Shown here: one piece after another, positions 1 to 10,529 of the stretch | How positions within the stretch are numbered: position 1 is the first letter of the stretch | Layout of the letters: each line of letters begins with the position of its first letter | NCBI GenBank assembly: GCA_003116975.1 | Contig: BGKB01000047.1 | Location: forward strand, 1 to 64,000 | Length of the DNA: 64,000 nucleotides | DNA from: Aurantiochytrium sp. KH105 | Lineage: Eukaryota > Sar > Bigyra > Thraustochytrida > Thraustochytriidae | Direction of reading: 5' to 3' | Translations under genes and position numbers: made by a program | The notes under the pieces: generated by a model | Databases searched by the model: none | What the model saw: the letters and a program-made list of their open reading frames with translations, nothing else | What the model was told of the DNA's origin: nothing

Positions 1-201
1 TGTGAAACGAGCCGTTGACCCGGGAGATGATATCATTTGTGTCAAGAAAGGATATCAGCTCTATACTTTACGAAAGGACGAACAAGACAAAGACTTTCGA
101 CGCGTGGCTGTTGTGCGCATGTAAATCGCTCGTCTCCGGTTCTTGGCGCTCGCAAGCGCTCGCTGGCGATCGCAAGCCGCGATCGCCTCGTGCAATTCAC
201 C
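1..201 (+). promoter_or_regulatory. 5' leader of the TPR/EF-hand gene
   Basis: This stretch lies before the chosen ATG at 202. The reading frame stays open from position 37 but contains no ATG, and the 202 start sits in a good eukaryotic context (CACCATGG). It therefore probably holds the 5' untranslated region and part of the promoter. I see no clear TATA element. The window edge cuts off anything further upstream. Confidence 0.4.
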
Positions 202-3200
202 ATGGCCGCTGCAGGCGCAGGCGACGAGCGCGATCTCAAGGTGCTACGAACGGTATACCGTGCCCTGGACACGCTGCAGGATGACCGTGTGAAGCGACAG
301 GACCTGCTCAGCATCGCCACAAAGATTCATGACAGGGAACTTCTCGACAAAATACGCAAGCGCCCCTGGCTTCAGGACTTGTTGCAGCCAGAGCGATGGG
401 GTAAGCACATCCTCCGCACCTCGTTCTCGAGGACCGGGTCCATTACATGTGACGCCTTTATCACGTTCTGGGGCGACTACAAAGCACAACAAGTCGAGAA
501 ACAGGAAGGAAAAGATGCGCTTGAGAGAACCTACACCATTGGCTACAACAACAACAGCAACAACAACAACAACAACAACAATCACAACAGCGATTTCGAG
601 GATGGGATGCGCATCGAAGAAGACAGCAACAACAGCGAGCTTGGGACATTTACGCGACGCGACACTTACGGCTCCATCGGTAGCTTTGGGTCTGCTGGAA
701 CTGATTTCTATGCTAAGCATCAACAGCAGCAACAGCAGCAGTTAAAGCAGCAACAAGATCAGCATCGCCAAGAGGAGCGGCGCGTCGAGACCGATTCAGA
801 CGAGTCAGCCCCAAAACTTCGACAGCCACCACAAGGCCCTCGCAAGATTCTGCGCGCTCTCAGCGTCACAAGTCGAGGATCGTCAGACGTTTTCGCTACT
901 GGCGATGTTCGTGGCTCCGATGTGCACAAGACCTCATCCGCGGCGCCCGCACCCTCCCCCGCAGTCCGCGTCACTATTCGGGCGAATCTCAAGGGAGCAG
1001 CGGGACAGTCAGGCGCCGCGGCAGCAGCGAGTACATCTCCACCACAAGTCATGGTTGTCAGTGGTACATTTGAAGACTTTCGCGCTAGTCTTGCGCAGCG
1101 ACTGGGAATTGCATGGCAAGATGATTACATTATCATTCATAGTTTGCTTCGCGCCCAGGTCTCGCGGCTGGAGGATATCCGCGAAGGTGATCAACTTGAA
1201 GTTGCCCGGCGGGAGAACTTCCGGTCTGCACCAGGATTCGAACCTCGTGGTGTTCTGAATGGTTCAAGTACGCTGGAAACCAGCGTCGCAGAAGTCAGAG
1301 ATCCTTGGCCGCAACCGCGAAAGTCGATCGACTCGGGAGTTGGAGGTATCGAAGCCTCGCACTCAGACACTTCGGCGCATGAGCAAGTCCGTGTCAAGGA
1401 GATTTCTCCATATGCCACCTTTGCCCGCCGACCAAGCTGGAAAGACCAGTATGACGCTCAGCCGCTTCCTTCGGCAGTCCGCCATAGTATTCGATCGATC
1501 CTCAAAAGAGTATCGACATCGTCAAGCCGCTGGCAGCATGTCGGGCCCGAGGGTTGCTGTCCACAAGAAGATGAAGTTCGCGATAAGCTCTCCGAGCTGG
1601 CCGCCTCAGACAAACGTGGCAAGCTGTTGTCGGTCGAAAAAGTGTTGGGCTATATTGATAAACTTGGACTCCAGTACGGACTTGGAAAGAATCACGCTCG
1701 CCTCCTTTTTGTTGCTGTCGATCAAGAAAACACTGGAACCATTTCTATGCGGCACTTTCAAGACATGATCATGCTCTGGCGCGAAGTTTGGGCCGAGCAT
1801 CAGGCTGTGTTGCGCATGCGAGCTGCAGAGGCCGAGGCGGAAGAGCAGCTTCGACGCGAAGAAGCAGCGGCAAGCGCTGCACAGCTTGCCAGTCGCAGGG
1901 AGCGCGATAATGATAGTCGGCAGGACACTGGATCGGCCGCATCAATTGCTTCTGATGTAAGTTCTGAGGATGGCATGCGAGCAAACTCATTTACTTCCTC
2001 ACTCTTGAGTTCCCGCCAAGAGCAAGACGCGTCTCGCCGTCCTAAGACCGCGGACTCGCGTTCAGGATCCGCATCAAAGTCCTCGCGGGCGAAGGCGACG
2101 CCGGGGGTCTCTGCAGTCGCCAAGAAGCGACCATTTTACTCGAAGATCTCGCAAGCGACAACGCACAATAAGCACATGTCACAGGAAGCCTCCGACAAGC
2201 AAAAGCGAATTTTACAGGCTCGCGCTGCAGCAAACAAGCTGTCGCTCTCTGCGTTACGGCCCTTGTCGGCCATGCCAAATGTGGGCGTCTCAGGTGGAGC
2301 GTCTGCTGGTCGACAGCGCCCCCCGCGCACGCCTTCTTTGCAGCAACGACGGGGTTCGCTCGCATCGACAGCAGACGAAACGCATCAAAGACCAAGCACA
2401 GCACCCTCGGTTCCCGGCGTTCGCCGACCGGCCAATGTGCTTGCCTCTTACTCGACCGAGGAAGACTTTTTGCGAGCCATGCATGAGAGCAAAGGCGAGA
2501 ACCCAGATCTCCTCGTTGGCTACGCAAGCCTATTGTTGAGCCAGGTGCAGCGTCGCTCTGGATGCCTTCATGTGCCGCAAGGCTCCAGTCATTCGGGCTT
2601 GCATGGTGCCGTGCGCGGTGGACCTCAAGCCACAACATTGGCAGGCTGCGAGCGCATGGAAAATCCTCTTGATGCGGTGCACCGTCGCAAAATGGAAAAG
2701 GCGCGCCAAATGCTCACACGTGCATTGAGCGCGAGCAAACTGAGCGAGGACAAACACACAGAAGCGTGGGCAGAAACAAGGGCTGAGATTCTTTGCAAGC
2801 TTGGTGAGGTATGTGAGCTGGAAGGCGACGCGAGCCAGGCGCGCACGCTCTTTCACAAAGCGGTTCGGGAGAATCCGCGAAGCTCGCACATTCTGTGCAA
2901 GTACGGGGCGTTCTTGCATAAGCTTGGGGACACAGCTGGCGCCAAGGAGTATTTGCTTGAGGCATTGGTGCATGACCGAAATTGTGTGGATGCCTTGCTC
3001 GGGTATGCGATTCTCATGTCGCGGTCCGCAGACCCTTGCGACCATAAGCTCGCGTCGCAGTACTTTGAGCGGGCGCGCAAGAATGCGCGGCAGAATCGCG
3101 CCCCCAAGGACGTGCGTGCCAAGGTCTTAAGCCAGGTGGCCATATACGAAAACACGGTGCTGGGCCAGCACGAAAATGCCGCGCGCAACTTTGAGCGCGC

Positions 3201-4857
3201 GACGCAGCTCGACGATAGCTTTGTGGATGCCTGGTATGAGCTCGGTCGACTACGGTTTGCGGCGCTTGAGGACTCGGGCGGTGCCGTGGAAGCATTCGAG
3301 TCTGCCCTGCGGCACGCGCCGACGCACTTGCCTTGTTTGGTGGCCTTGGCGCAAATTCTGGCCAACAGCGCGGCTCGCGCCGATGTGCAGCGCGCGGAAA
3401 CGCTCTTTGCGCAGGCCCTCGAGCTCGAGCCGACAAATACGCGCGTCCTTCTTTCGTATGCAGAATTTCTCGCCAATGTGAGCAAGGCTGACATTCGTGC
3501 CGAGTCGCTCTACGAGCAGGCCATCGAGAGCGCTCCCGAGGAGTTGCGTGGGGTGTGCCGCATGCGGATGGGTTCATTTTACGAAGTTCGCGGAGGCGCG
3601 AGTGCCGACGTCAGCTACAAGGATAAGGCCATCGCATGCTACGAAGCTGCCTTGCGGGCCCCGTTGCCGGACACCGCCACACAGGCAGCGTGCCTGATCT
3701 CGCTCGGACGCTGCAAGGCCGATACGGGCGAGCTTGAGCAGGCGCGCGATATCCTGCAAAAAGCTCTTGCCACGGATGCGTCCAGCTTGGAGGCGAAATG
3801 GCAGCTCGCGAGCGTGGAGCAGCGTTGCGGAAGACGCGGAGCCGCAGGGAAGCTGTTCCGCGCGGCTTTTGAGGAGGCCCCACAGGACGGACATGTGCTG
3901 ACGCATTTTGCGCATTTTCTCCTCGAGTACCGCGGCCCGACGGACGAGAGGCAGCTCACGGTGGCGGAGAGCATGTTGCGCAAAGCCCTCGAGTCCGCCG
4001 CAGAGGTTTCTGGGGAGGCTGGGTACGAGCCGATTGCTCTGACGTATCTTGGCAAATTGTTGGCACGCGATCCGGCCCGACGGCGCCAGGGCGTTGAGCT
4101 ATTGGAGCGTGCGCAGCGCGCTCGGCCACGCGACTATGACTCGTGCTATGCGCTCGCGCTCGTTCTGAGCGAGACGGTGATTCTGACGCGTGCTGCAATT
4201 TACAGGGGGCGTGAGCAGCGCGAGATGCAGAGCACCTTGGAGAGGTGTGTTGATCTCTTTGTTCGAGCATCAGAAGTGCGGGAGAGCTCTGTGGACGCCC
4301 CGCTTCGCGCGAGCGCATTGCTCCTTTGCCTTGCAGAAGCCCACGATGACCCACTCGAGCGCCAGGGCCGTCTAGAGCGCGCGCTCAAATATGGCGAGCG
4401 AGCGGTGCGGCGCGCCGCCAAGCAGCAGCGTAAGGCGCGGAGCAAGCCGCTGACTATACGACAGGCGGAGGCGGGCTTTTTGTGTGGCGTCTCGCTTGAA
4501 CGACAGCGTCGATTTGGAGAAGCACTGACCAATTTTCTCGACGCGGTGGCGCTTAATCCCTCGCATGTCTTGGCCATGTATCACATTTCGCGACGCAAGG
4601 AGATTGACCTCGACGACCTTGAGGCAGCGCAGCGAACTTGTCTTGAAGCGCTGCAGACCACTCCAGCGACGCGTGCCGGCAAGGTGGACCAGGCTGAGCT
4701 TTGCCGACGCATCTTGCACGACTATGAGCTAGCAGAGGCGCGATTCATGATTGTTGATGGTGAGCGCGATGACCCTGCTGCTGCACGTGCGCTCGTCATG
4801 CACCAGGAGTTGGCGCAAAAGGCACAGCAGCTTCTCGACGCAAATTCTGCCTCCTGA
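202..4857 (+). CDS. TPR-repeat scaffold protein with EF-hand-like and doublecortin/ubiquitin-like segments
   Basis: A single-exon frame of 1,551 residues. Residues ~28-98 resemble a degenerate EF-hand region. A polyasparagine tract (~116-130, AAC codons) and glutamine-rich stretches follow. Residues ~253-338 form a compact beta-rich segment ending in SRLEDIREGDQLEVA, like a doublecortin or ubiquitin-like fold. Residues ~473-530 hold an EF-hand pair with a recognisable loop (DQENTGTISMRHF). A Ser/Arg/Ala-rich linker leads into an array of TPR-type helical repeats from ~824 to ~1,465 (for example FAQALELEPTNTRVLLSYAEF). TPR arrays bind partner proteins; EF-hands suggest calcium sensing, though only one loop looks intact. 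No signal peptide or membrane helix is seen, so it is probably cytosolic. The exact orthologue is not recognised. A ciliary or transport scaffold is possible but unproven. Confidence 0.85.
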   Translation: MAAAGAGDERDLKVLRTVYRALDTLQDDRVKRQDLLSIATKIHDRELLDKIRKRPWLQDLLQPERWGKHILRTSFSRTGSITCDAFITFWGDYKAQQVEKQEGKDALERTYTIGYNNNSNNNNNNNNHNSDFEDGMRIEEDSNNSELGTFTRRDTYGSIGSFGSAGTDFYAKHQQQQQQQLKQQQDQHRQEERRVETDSDESAPKLRQPPQGPRKILRALSVTSRGSSDVFATGDVRGSDVHKTSSAAPAPSPAVRVTIRANLKGAAGQSGAAAAASTSPPQVMVVSGTFEDFRASLAQRLGIAWQDDYIIIHSLLRAQVSRLEDIREGDQLEVARRENFRSAPGFEPRGVLNGSSTLETSVAEVRDPWPQPRKSIDSGVGGIEASHSDTSAHEQVRVKEISPYATFARRPSWKDQYDAQPLPSAVRHSIRSILKRVSTSSSRWQHVGPEGCCPQEDEVRDKLSELAASDKRGKLLSVEKVLGYIDKLGLQYGLGKNHARLLFVAVDQENTGTISMRHFQDMIMLWREVWAEHQAVLRMRAAEAEAEEQLRREEAAASAAQLASRRERDNDSRQDTGSAASIASDVSSEDGMRANSFTSSLLSSRQEQDASRRPKTADSRSGSASKSSRAKATPGVSAVAKKRPFYSKISQATTHNKHMSQEASDKQKRILQARAAANKLSLSALRPLSAMPNVGVSGGASAGRQRPPRTPSLQQRRGSLASTADETHQRPSTAPSVPGVRRPANVLASYSTEEDFLRAMHESKGENPDLLVGYASLLLSQVQRRSGCLHVPQGSSHSGLHGAVRGGPQATTLAGCERMENPLDAVHRRKMEKARQMLTRALSASKLSEDKHTEAWAETRAEILCKLGEVCELEGDASQARTLFHKAVRENPRSSHILCKYGAFLHKLGDTAGAKEYLLEALVHDRNCVDALLGYAILMSRSADPCDHKLASQYFERARKNARQNRAPKDVRAKVLSQVAIYENTVLGQHENAARNFERATQLDDSFVDAWYELGRLRFAALEDSGGAVEAFESALRHAPTHLPCLVALAQILANSAARADVQRAETLFAQALELEPTNTRVLLSYAEFLANVSKADIRAESLYEQAIESAPEELRGVCRMRMGSFYEVRGGASADVSYKDKAIACYEAALRAPLPDTATQAACLISLGRCKADTGELEQARDILQKALATDASSLEAKWQLASVEQRCGRRGAAGKLFRAAFEEAPQDGHVLTHFAHFLLEYRGPTDERQLTVAESMLRKALESAAEVSGEAGYEPIALTYLGKLLARDPARRRQGVELLERAQRARPRDYDSCYALALVLSETVILTRAAIYRGREQREMQSTLERCVDLFVRASEVRESSVDAPLRASALLLCLAEAHDDPLERQGRLERALKYGERAVRRAAKQQRKARSKPLTIRQAEAGFLCGVSLERQRRFGEALTNFLDAVALNPSHVLAMYHISRRKEIDLDDLEAAQRTCLEALQTTPATRAGKVDQAELCRRILHDYELAEARFMIVDGERDDPAAARALVMHQELAQKAQQLLDANSAS

Positions 4858-5420
4858 TGAAGCGATTGCAACGTGGCATTGTGGAGCTATACACTACTCG
4901 TGTGAAGCAGCCGCATATGACTTTTACCTAGATGAATAGAATTTTTCTTCAAGACGCGTGGTGAGAGAATTGAGTTTAGCTTTTTGTGTTATTGTAATTT
5001 TCCGGGGGGGGGGGGGGGGGGCAAGCCTAGCTGCTTGCAAGATGCGGGATGTGACTTACATTGTGTGACCAGAAATGAATTGGAGAATCCGGCTACTTTT
5101 CAATGAATGGCGATTCTCGCTTAATCAATGTTGCTCAGGCATTCCATTTGTCTGTAGCAAGCTTTGCCGGACTCTCGGAATGAAAACCGGAAGCTGTAGT
5201 CTTGGGCCGTGATCGAAAGCTTAGCCACGGCTCTCAACATGAGCTTTCCAGACAAGACCCTTGCTGCAATGCCAATCGCCTGGATTATTGTGACAAAAGT
5301 CGCGCTTATTGTGCCGTTCATCTTCGTGGCGCTAGAGCGCCTATCGCGACCATTCCTGCTACACGCAACAATCTCAGAGCGTCCGCGCCCGCGAGACGCA
5401 CAAGAGCGCGCAGGCCCAGG
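4858..5420. other. Intergenic spacer with an 18-base G run
   Basis: Spacer between two plus-strand genes. It holds the 3' region of the TPR gene, including an 18-base G homopolymer at 5004-5021 about 150 bases after the stop, and the 5' leader of the next gene. The downstream frame is open from 5202 but has no ATG before 5421. No additional gene is visible. Confidence 0.5.
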
Positions 5421-5595
5421 ATGGAGAGCGGAGGTCGAGCAGCGCTGCAGCGCGCGCTGGCGAAGAAGCGCAACCTCCTCAAGAAGAAGCGCAAGCGCGA
5501 TGTCGAGGGGGCCGCACCGAAGGCAGCACGGGGGAAACTAGTGGCTGGGCCAAAGACTTCATCCCGAACCCCTGCGCGGGCCAGGGCCAGTAGCA

Positions 5596-5629
<34 letters not shown>

Positions 5630-6104
5630 AGACGGCGACGCGAAGGCTGCTGGTGTTAGCGTCGAGGGCGGCAGAACTGAGCCTGAGGCCAAGAGGCCAG
5701 CAGACCTGCAGGCGACATCTTCGCGACAGAAAAAGGTTCGCCGTATCAAGGAGCGCGTGCCGCGACCTGCGGTGGCGTCGCGCGACATCAACTACATCCA
5801 GGTGCAAACCTTGACACGACGCGGTCGCAACAACATGGCGAGACCGAGCGTTCTTTTGCGCCTCGAAAAACGCGACTTTGCTGAGCAATTCCGCGAGCTC
5901 TTCGAGGAGCACGTTGAGGGCTTTACGGGCTTGCGCGGAGCCAAGCGCGAACGTACCGCCAAGGAGAAGAACATGGAATGGCGTACTCGCGTGGAAGCCA
6001 AGAAGGCACAGGCACCATCCAGTAACGCTGCAAAAGCTCAGCAAGAGCGCGCCCGTCTTGCCGCCATCGAGCGGTATCGCGCTATGAAAAAGCGCCAGCG
6101 TTAA
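5421..6104 (+). CDS. Small charged, probably nuclear or nucleolar protein of unknown family
   Basis: A 227-residue frame. The start at 5421 is the first ATG of an open frame that extends upstream without one. The N-terminus is basic (LAKKRNLLKKKRKRD, a probable nuclear localisation signal). An aspartate run follows, encoded by GAC repeats at 5597-5628, then a basic segment. The C-terminal half (~120-227) looks folded or helical: it contains INYIQVQTLTRRGRNN and FAEQFRELFEEHVEGFTGLRG and ends in a basic coiled-coil-like tail. The acidic run flanked by lysine clusters is typical of ribosome-biogenesis or chromatin proteins, but I cannot assign a family. No signal peptide or membrane segment is present. 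Confidence 0.7.
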
Positions 6105-6231
6105 GGAGGCATTTCGTGTTAGGCTTTCAACAGAAGGAGGCGCCCGCGACTGTGCAGTGATGAGAAAATGATCTAGTTTGTAGGTCGAAGGAAACGGGAG
6201 GGAGAAAGGGAGATCATCGGACAAAGAAGCA

Positions 6232-6525
6232 TTAACATTGGGGATCTTCTCTTCTCCCCAAAACAGATTCGCGCGGTGGCGGATCCTTCACGGCTCCCAA
6301 ATTTTGGCAAACCTCTCTGCGATACTTTGGTGATAGCTTCACGATTTTGTTTCGTGAATCGAAGTCCACACGACGGCAAAGATGCTTGTCCTTGATAATA
6401 GCGTTCTCGTCCACTCCAGAGTATCCCTGATTCCGCATGCGCACGTACGGAGGGTCATCATGAGACGATGAAAGCTTTGGACTGCTCTCCGCGTATTTTT
6501 GTATCTCTTCAGATTTCAAGTCCTT
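6232..6525 (-). other. Possible 3' exon of an unidentified minus-strand gene
   Basis: Read on minus, a 95-codon open frame ends at 6232 and has a protein-like composition (for example DDPPYVRMRNQGYSGVDEN and NKIVKLSPKYRREVC). It is unlike the Arg/Ala/Pro noise around it. It has no ATG at its start. Immediately upstream on minus is a long C/T-rich tract ending in CTGAAG, which looks like a splice acceptor and would enter the frame at GAC TTG AAA. I could not find a matching upstream exon, and third-position GC is lower than in the sure genes. It could be an exon, a decayed gene or chance. Confidence 0.22.
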
Positions 6526-7411
6526 CAGGGGGGGAGGGAGGGAGGGAGGAGGGGGGAATATATTTTCCGCGGCTACCAGGTCTCAACAACGCTGGCTCTT
6601 CTGGCTTCTTTCGCCGCCGCACCCGCGCTGCTTTGATGCCACAAATTTCGCGCGGGCGACGACCACGATGTATTGCGCACCGAAGCTGACGCTGACGCCA
6701 AAAGGAAGGAGTGCATGGTTCGCTCGAGCCGTCTCCGTTCTCCAACCTTTTTTTCAAAATCTCCGTTCTCCAACCTTTTGCCCCTGGTGGCTGAACGCGC
6801 GCTCACTTGGCCTAGTGAACATCACCGTGGCCGACGGTATATGCACGCATGAGAACGGATGGATGAATAAATCCCCCTGGCGACGGTCGCACGGCTACTG
6901 CCAGTTTCTGCCAAACTGCCACCTGCGTCCTCGGGCTTCCCGGCCTCGCGCGTCGTGTCCTTCTCTTTCCCTCGACCGTCTTCGTCTCGTCTGCGCGTAA
7001 TGCGATGCGATGCGAAGGAGACCACGTCACGCCAGCCCCGGAGAGCGAGCTGCGTCGGGCCACGCGCCAGAGCCGGAGCGAGGCCGGAACCGGAGCTCGC
7101 GATCCCCTGGAGGCGGGTGGGCAAGTACCATGACGAGGAAGGCGGCTCGCACGCAAGCAGCCTGGCAGCTAGCTGGCGGCCTCGCATCTCCGACAGCGAG
7201 AGCGCGGGCGAGAGCAACCACTGCTGACCTAAAGATTCAAAGATTCATTGATCATCATGATGTGACTGACTGACGGACTAATTGGTTGGTTATCGATCTC
7301 TGGATGGTCGCAAGCCTTGGCATTCCGCTGGCTTCTCGATCACCTTCCATCCTTTCTTCCATTCAGGTCAGCCAGCTCGACGGGGTCCACTGCCATGATC
7401 TCTATTTCAGG

Positions 7412-7438
7412 TTGCTTGCTTGCTTGCTTGCTTGCTTG
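7412..7438. repeat. (TTGC)n microsatellite
   Basis: About six to seven tandem copies of a TTGC tetramer. This is the complement of the GCAA unit that is hugely expanded at 33.9 kb. Confidence 0.85.
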
Positions 7439-8946
7439 GATAGTCGGCGGGTTTCTTGGTTGCAGCCAGATGGGCTGGCTGGTGCTTGGGTTGGCTGGTC
7501 GCCGCCCTCAAGCTCGAGCTTGTCGCGCACGCAGACGATGGCAAGCGAGCGAGACTGGCCGGCCACCCAGCCCTGCCCGCCCAGAAAAGAACGCCGTTAA
7601 TACCCCCCGCAGCACCCCACAGCCCGCGCGCCGGGGTGCCATGGTGGGCGCGGCGGGTGGCGGGGGAGGAGGCCTCCGTCACGCGCATGCGGACCACAGT
7701 CCTCCCGCAAGCAGCCAGCAGAACTCCCGGGGCCGTCCATGCTGGAACGCGCCGCGCCGCGACCGCGTTCCCTCGCTTCGCCCCGTCCGTCTCTCCGTCT
7801 CTCCGTCTCCGGCGGCGGGCGCCGTGATCATCCGCCCGCCATGTTGCCGCCCGCCAGAGCGCCATGATGGCCGCCGCCGGCGCCGCGAGCAAGCGTCGAC
7901 CGGCGACCAGCACGGCGCGCCAGCACGGCAACAGGAGCAGGGCGGGGCGGGGCGGGCGCGCTGTCTTCTCACAAAAAGCGCGCGGGGGGAAGGGACTGCG
8001 GGGAAGGCGGAAGGAAGGAAGAAAGGAAGGAAGGAAGAATGGCGGGGCGGCCAGAGAATGAATGTCGTGTTTAGACAGCACGGAAAGGCTGGAAAACTTA
8101 TGGTCCGCTCGACCAAGTTCACGCTGGCTGACCAGCCACCATGGCCAGGGGTGGCTAGGAAGCATGAACGCTAGCTAGAATGCGCGCCGTTGCAAAGCTC
8201 GAGGCGGCCTGGCCGGCGAGTCATGCCTGCGCAACCATCTCGAACTTGATGGCGGGGGGCTGGCCGACCGGCCGACCGGAGCTCGGGTCGAAATCGCGAC
8301 CGCCGCGCCACGTCCGGCCGGCCTCGATCTCTGCGCCGCGGTGCGATCGTTCTCCGCACCGCTTTCTTTCTCGCGCTCGCGCTGTTGCCTTGCCTCCCTC
8401 TCGCGCCTTTTAGAGACGCGAGCTCGCTCCCCACGCCGGGTCCCGCAGCGGGGGGGGGGGGCTCGGCTCAAAGAAGTGGAACGTGGGACGCGCTCGCAAC
8501 GCCGAAAAAAGAAAGAACAGAAAAGAAAAGAAAAGGAATAAACAGGAGGAGAAAGAATGACGGAAAACAAGCGACGCCGTCGACCCGAGCCTCGAGCGAC
8601 AGACGAAGCGAGCGAGCGACCGACGCCGCGATCGCTCACCGGCGTTCGCCGCGCCGCGCGGCGCCGCTGCGGCTTCCCGCCCGCTCGATCGTCGCGCTGC
8701 GGCCTGCGAGCCTGCGAGCGCCCGCGCGGAAAACATGCACGCCTGCTGAGACTCGCCGTCAAGCATGCCTGCCTCCGCCTGCTCCGGCCGCCCCTCCGGC
8801 GCTCGGCGCGGGGGAAGCGGAGCAAGCGGAGCAAGCGGCCTCCCGCGTCCCGGCGCTCGGCGCCGAGGGACGCGCCGAGCCTCGGGAAGCGGCGAGCTCG
8901 CTCTCGCCCTGCGGCAGCCCGCTGGCTCGCTCGCTTGCATTTTTTG

Positions 8947-8988
8947 CATGCCATGACATGCCATGCCATGCCATGCGATGCCATGCCA
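8947..8988. repeat. (ATGCC)n pentanucleotide repeat
   Basis: Tandem imperfect copies of an ATGCC/CATGC pentamer in noncoding DNA. Confidence 0.8.
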
Positions 8989-10276
8989 CCACACATACCG
9001 CGCCGAGCCATGTTGACAGAGAGACCGCAGGGACGGACGCCGCCGCGCGCCCGTCCCTGCGCGTCCCGGCCAGCCCTGCCGCGCCGCGCCTGCGCCGAGC
9101 GCGCTTTCAGAGCGGCGGCGGCGGCGCCATCTTGACGCGGCGGGCGCGGGCTTGACGGCCTCCTCGACGCGGGCGAAGAATGCAAAGAGAGGCGGAAGAG
9201 AGAAGAGCCCAAAAGAAAGAAAGAAAGGAAAGAAAGGAAAGAAAGAAAAGGAGCAGCAGGCAGCAGAGAAAGAAACCGGCCCGAAAAGAAAAAAATCGGC
9301 GAGGAGAGAGGGAAACACGATGGACGGCCGGCCGCCTGCGCGCAGGCAAGGTGAAGTGAAGTGTCGCGCTTCAAGCTGGCAACTTGAAGCCACACCGGGC
9401 ACCTTGACGCGGCGCGCGGCAACCGCCGTCACGGCGCGCGCGCACGGTGGAGGCCGCGCTGCGCTGGCTGCTGAGGCCGCAGCGGCAGGAGGCCGGTGGC
9501 TACGGGGATGGATGTCGCCATGCCGGGGCTGAGGCGCACGAGGGCGAGCGAGCGAGCTGCAGGCGAGGCGCGGATGGGAGGAAGGAAGGCAGGAAGGAAG
9601 GGGAGCGTGGAGAGCTGGGCTCCCTCTGCGCCGCCTGCAGCCAGGTGCAGCTGCCGCCTGTCTGAGGTTCAAGGTCAAGTTCAAGATGAGCGCCGTTGCC
9701 GGCCACGCACGGCCAGACTTGGAGGCTCGAAGGCGGACGGCGACGACGACGACGACGATCACGAGCGCGAGGACGAGGAGGCGCTGGACGCGAACTTGAT
9801 CGTTGTCAGGCCGCGGCTGGCTGCAGCTGCAGCTGCTGCACCCCATCAGCCTCGGGCGGATCTTTCTTTCTTTCTTTTTTTCTTTCTTTCTTACATTCAT
9901 TCATTTGTTATTTTTGTTCACGGAAGCAAGCAAGGAAGCAACAGCCATCAACGAAGCGAACTTCGTTCGGAAAAGAAAGCAGCGCCGCGGCCGAGCTCAG
10001 CTCGAGAGTTGCTTGGTTGGCGCAAGAGCCGGACGGCCCGGGCCTCCTTGACTCCCTCCCTCTCTCCCTCCCTCCGGCCGGCCCTTGATCAGCCGCCGGC
10101 CAGCGGCCACGGTCGGCCGCGTAGGGCGCCCACCCACCCGAGACGCGGCGTCCGTCTCGGATTTTTTGGTTTAGATTCGTTCGAATAACTCGGAGCGGAG
10201 CGAGCTCCGGACACAACGAGAGAAAGAAAGATGAAAAGAAAATAGATCAGGGGTTCCCAGCGACGTCGCACCGGGC

Positions 10277-10351
10277 GCCCACAGTGGGCAACAGCGGAGC
10301 GCCAGTGGGGACGCGCCGCGGCGGACCCGCGGAGCCAGCCAGCCACTGTGG
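10277..10351. promoter_or_regulatory. Near-palindromic CCAC-N-GTGG motifs upstream of paralogue 1
   Basis: A perfect interrupted palindrome, GCCCAC-A-GTGGGC, lies at 10277-10289 and a second copy of the core, CCACTGTGG, at 10343-10351, about 180-250 bases before the ATG of the first paralogue. The same core recurs upstream of paralogues 2 and 3 (17028-17036 and 24121-24131). A role as a transcription-factor site is an inference from symmetry and recurrence. The motif is short and the spacers are GC-rich, so chance is not excluded. Confidence 0.3.
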
Positions 10352-10529
10352 GGAGGGAGTCCTGACCCGCCCTGTTGCCGCGAGGAAAGCGAAGAATTGA
10401 TCGAAAGCAGGATCGAAAGGGGGAAAGCATGCGGAGCCGCGCGAGCAGCAGGAGCAAGGTAAAGCAAAACCCGAATCGAGCGAAGCGCCCTGCGCGTGAG
10501 TGCAAGCAAGAAGACGCCAAGGAGCGAAC

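Larger units (their letters stand above)
6105..10529. other. Repeat-rich 4.4 kb spacer upstream of the paralogue array
   Basis: No convincing intact gene. The first ~400 bases are AT-richer and contain one doubtful minus-strand exon (listed separately). From ~6530 on, the sequence is GC-rich with many short tandem repeats: GGGA runs near 6530, TTGC at 7412-7438, ATGCC pentamers at 8947-8988, a 12-base G run at 8450-8461, and GAAA/GGAA purine tracts at 8510-8560 and 9190-9260. Long overlapping open frames on both strands here are dominated by Arg, Ala, Pro and Ser and look like a consequence of high GC. The last ~300 bases are probably the promoter of the first array gene. Confidence 0.5.

Noticed and set aside
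1222-1250. tRNA-like B-box sequence (complement of GGTTCGAATCC)
   Set aside because: It lies inside the TPR coding sequence and no cloverleaf stems can be formed around it.
8175-9900. Long minus-strand frames of 415 and 496 codons upstream of the array
   Set aside because: Arg/Ser/Ala/Pro-rich composition, overlapping open frames on both strands, purine/pyrimidine repeats and no domain; expected from high GC.
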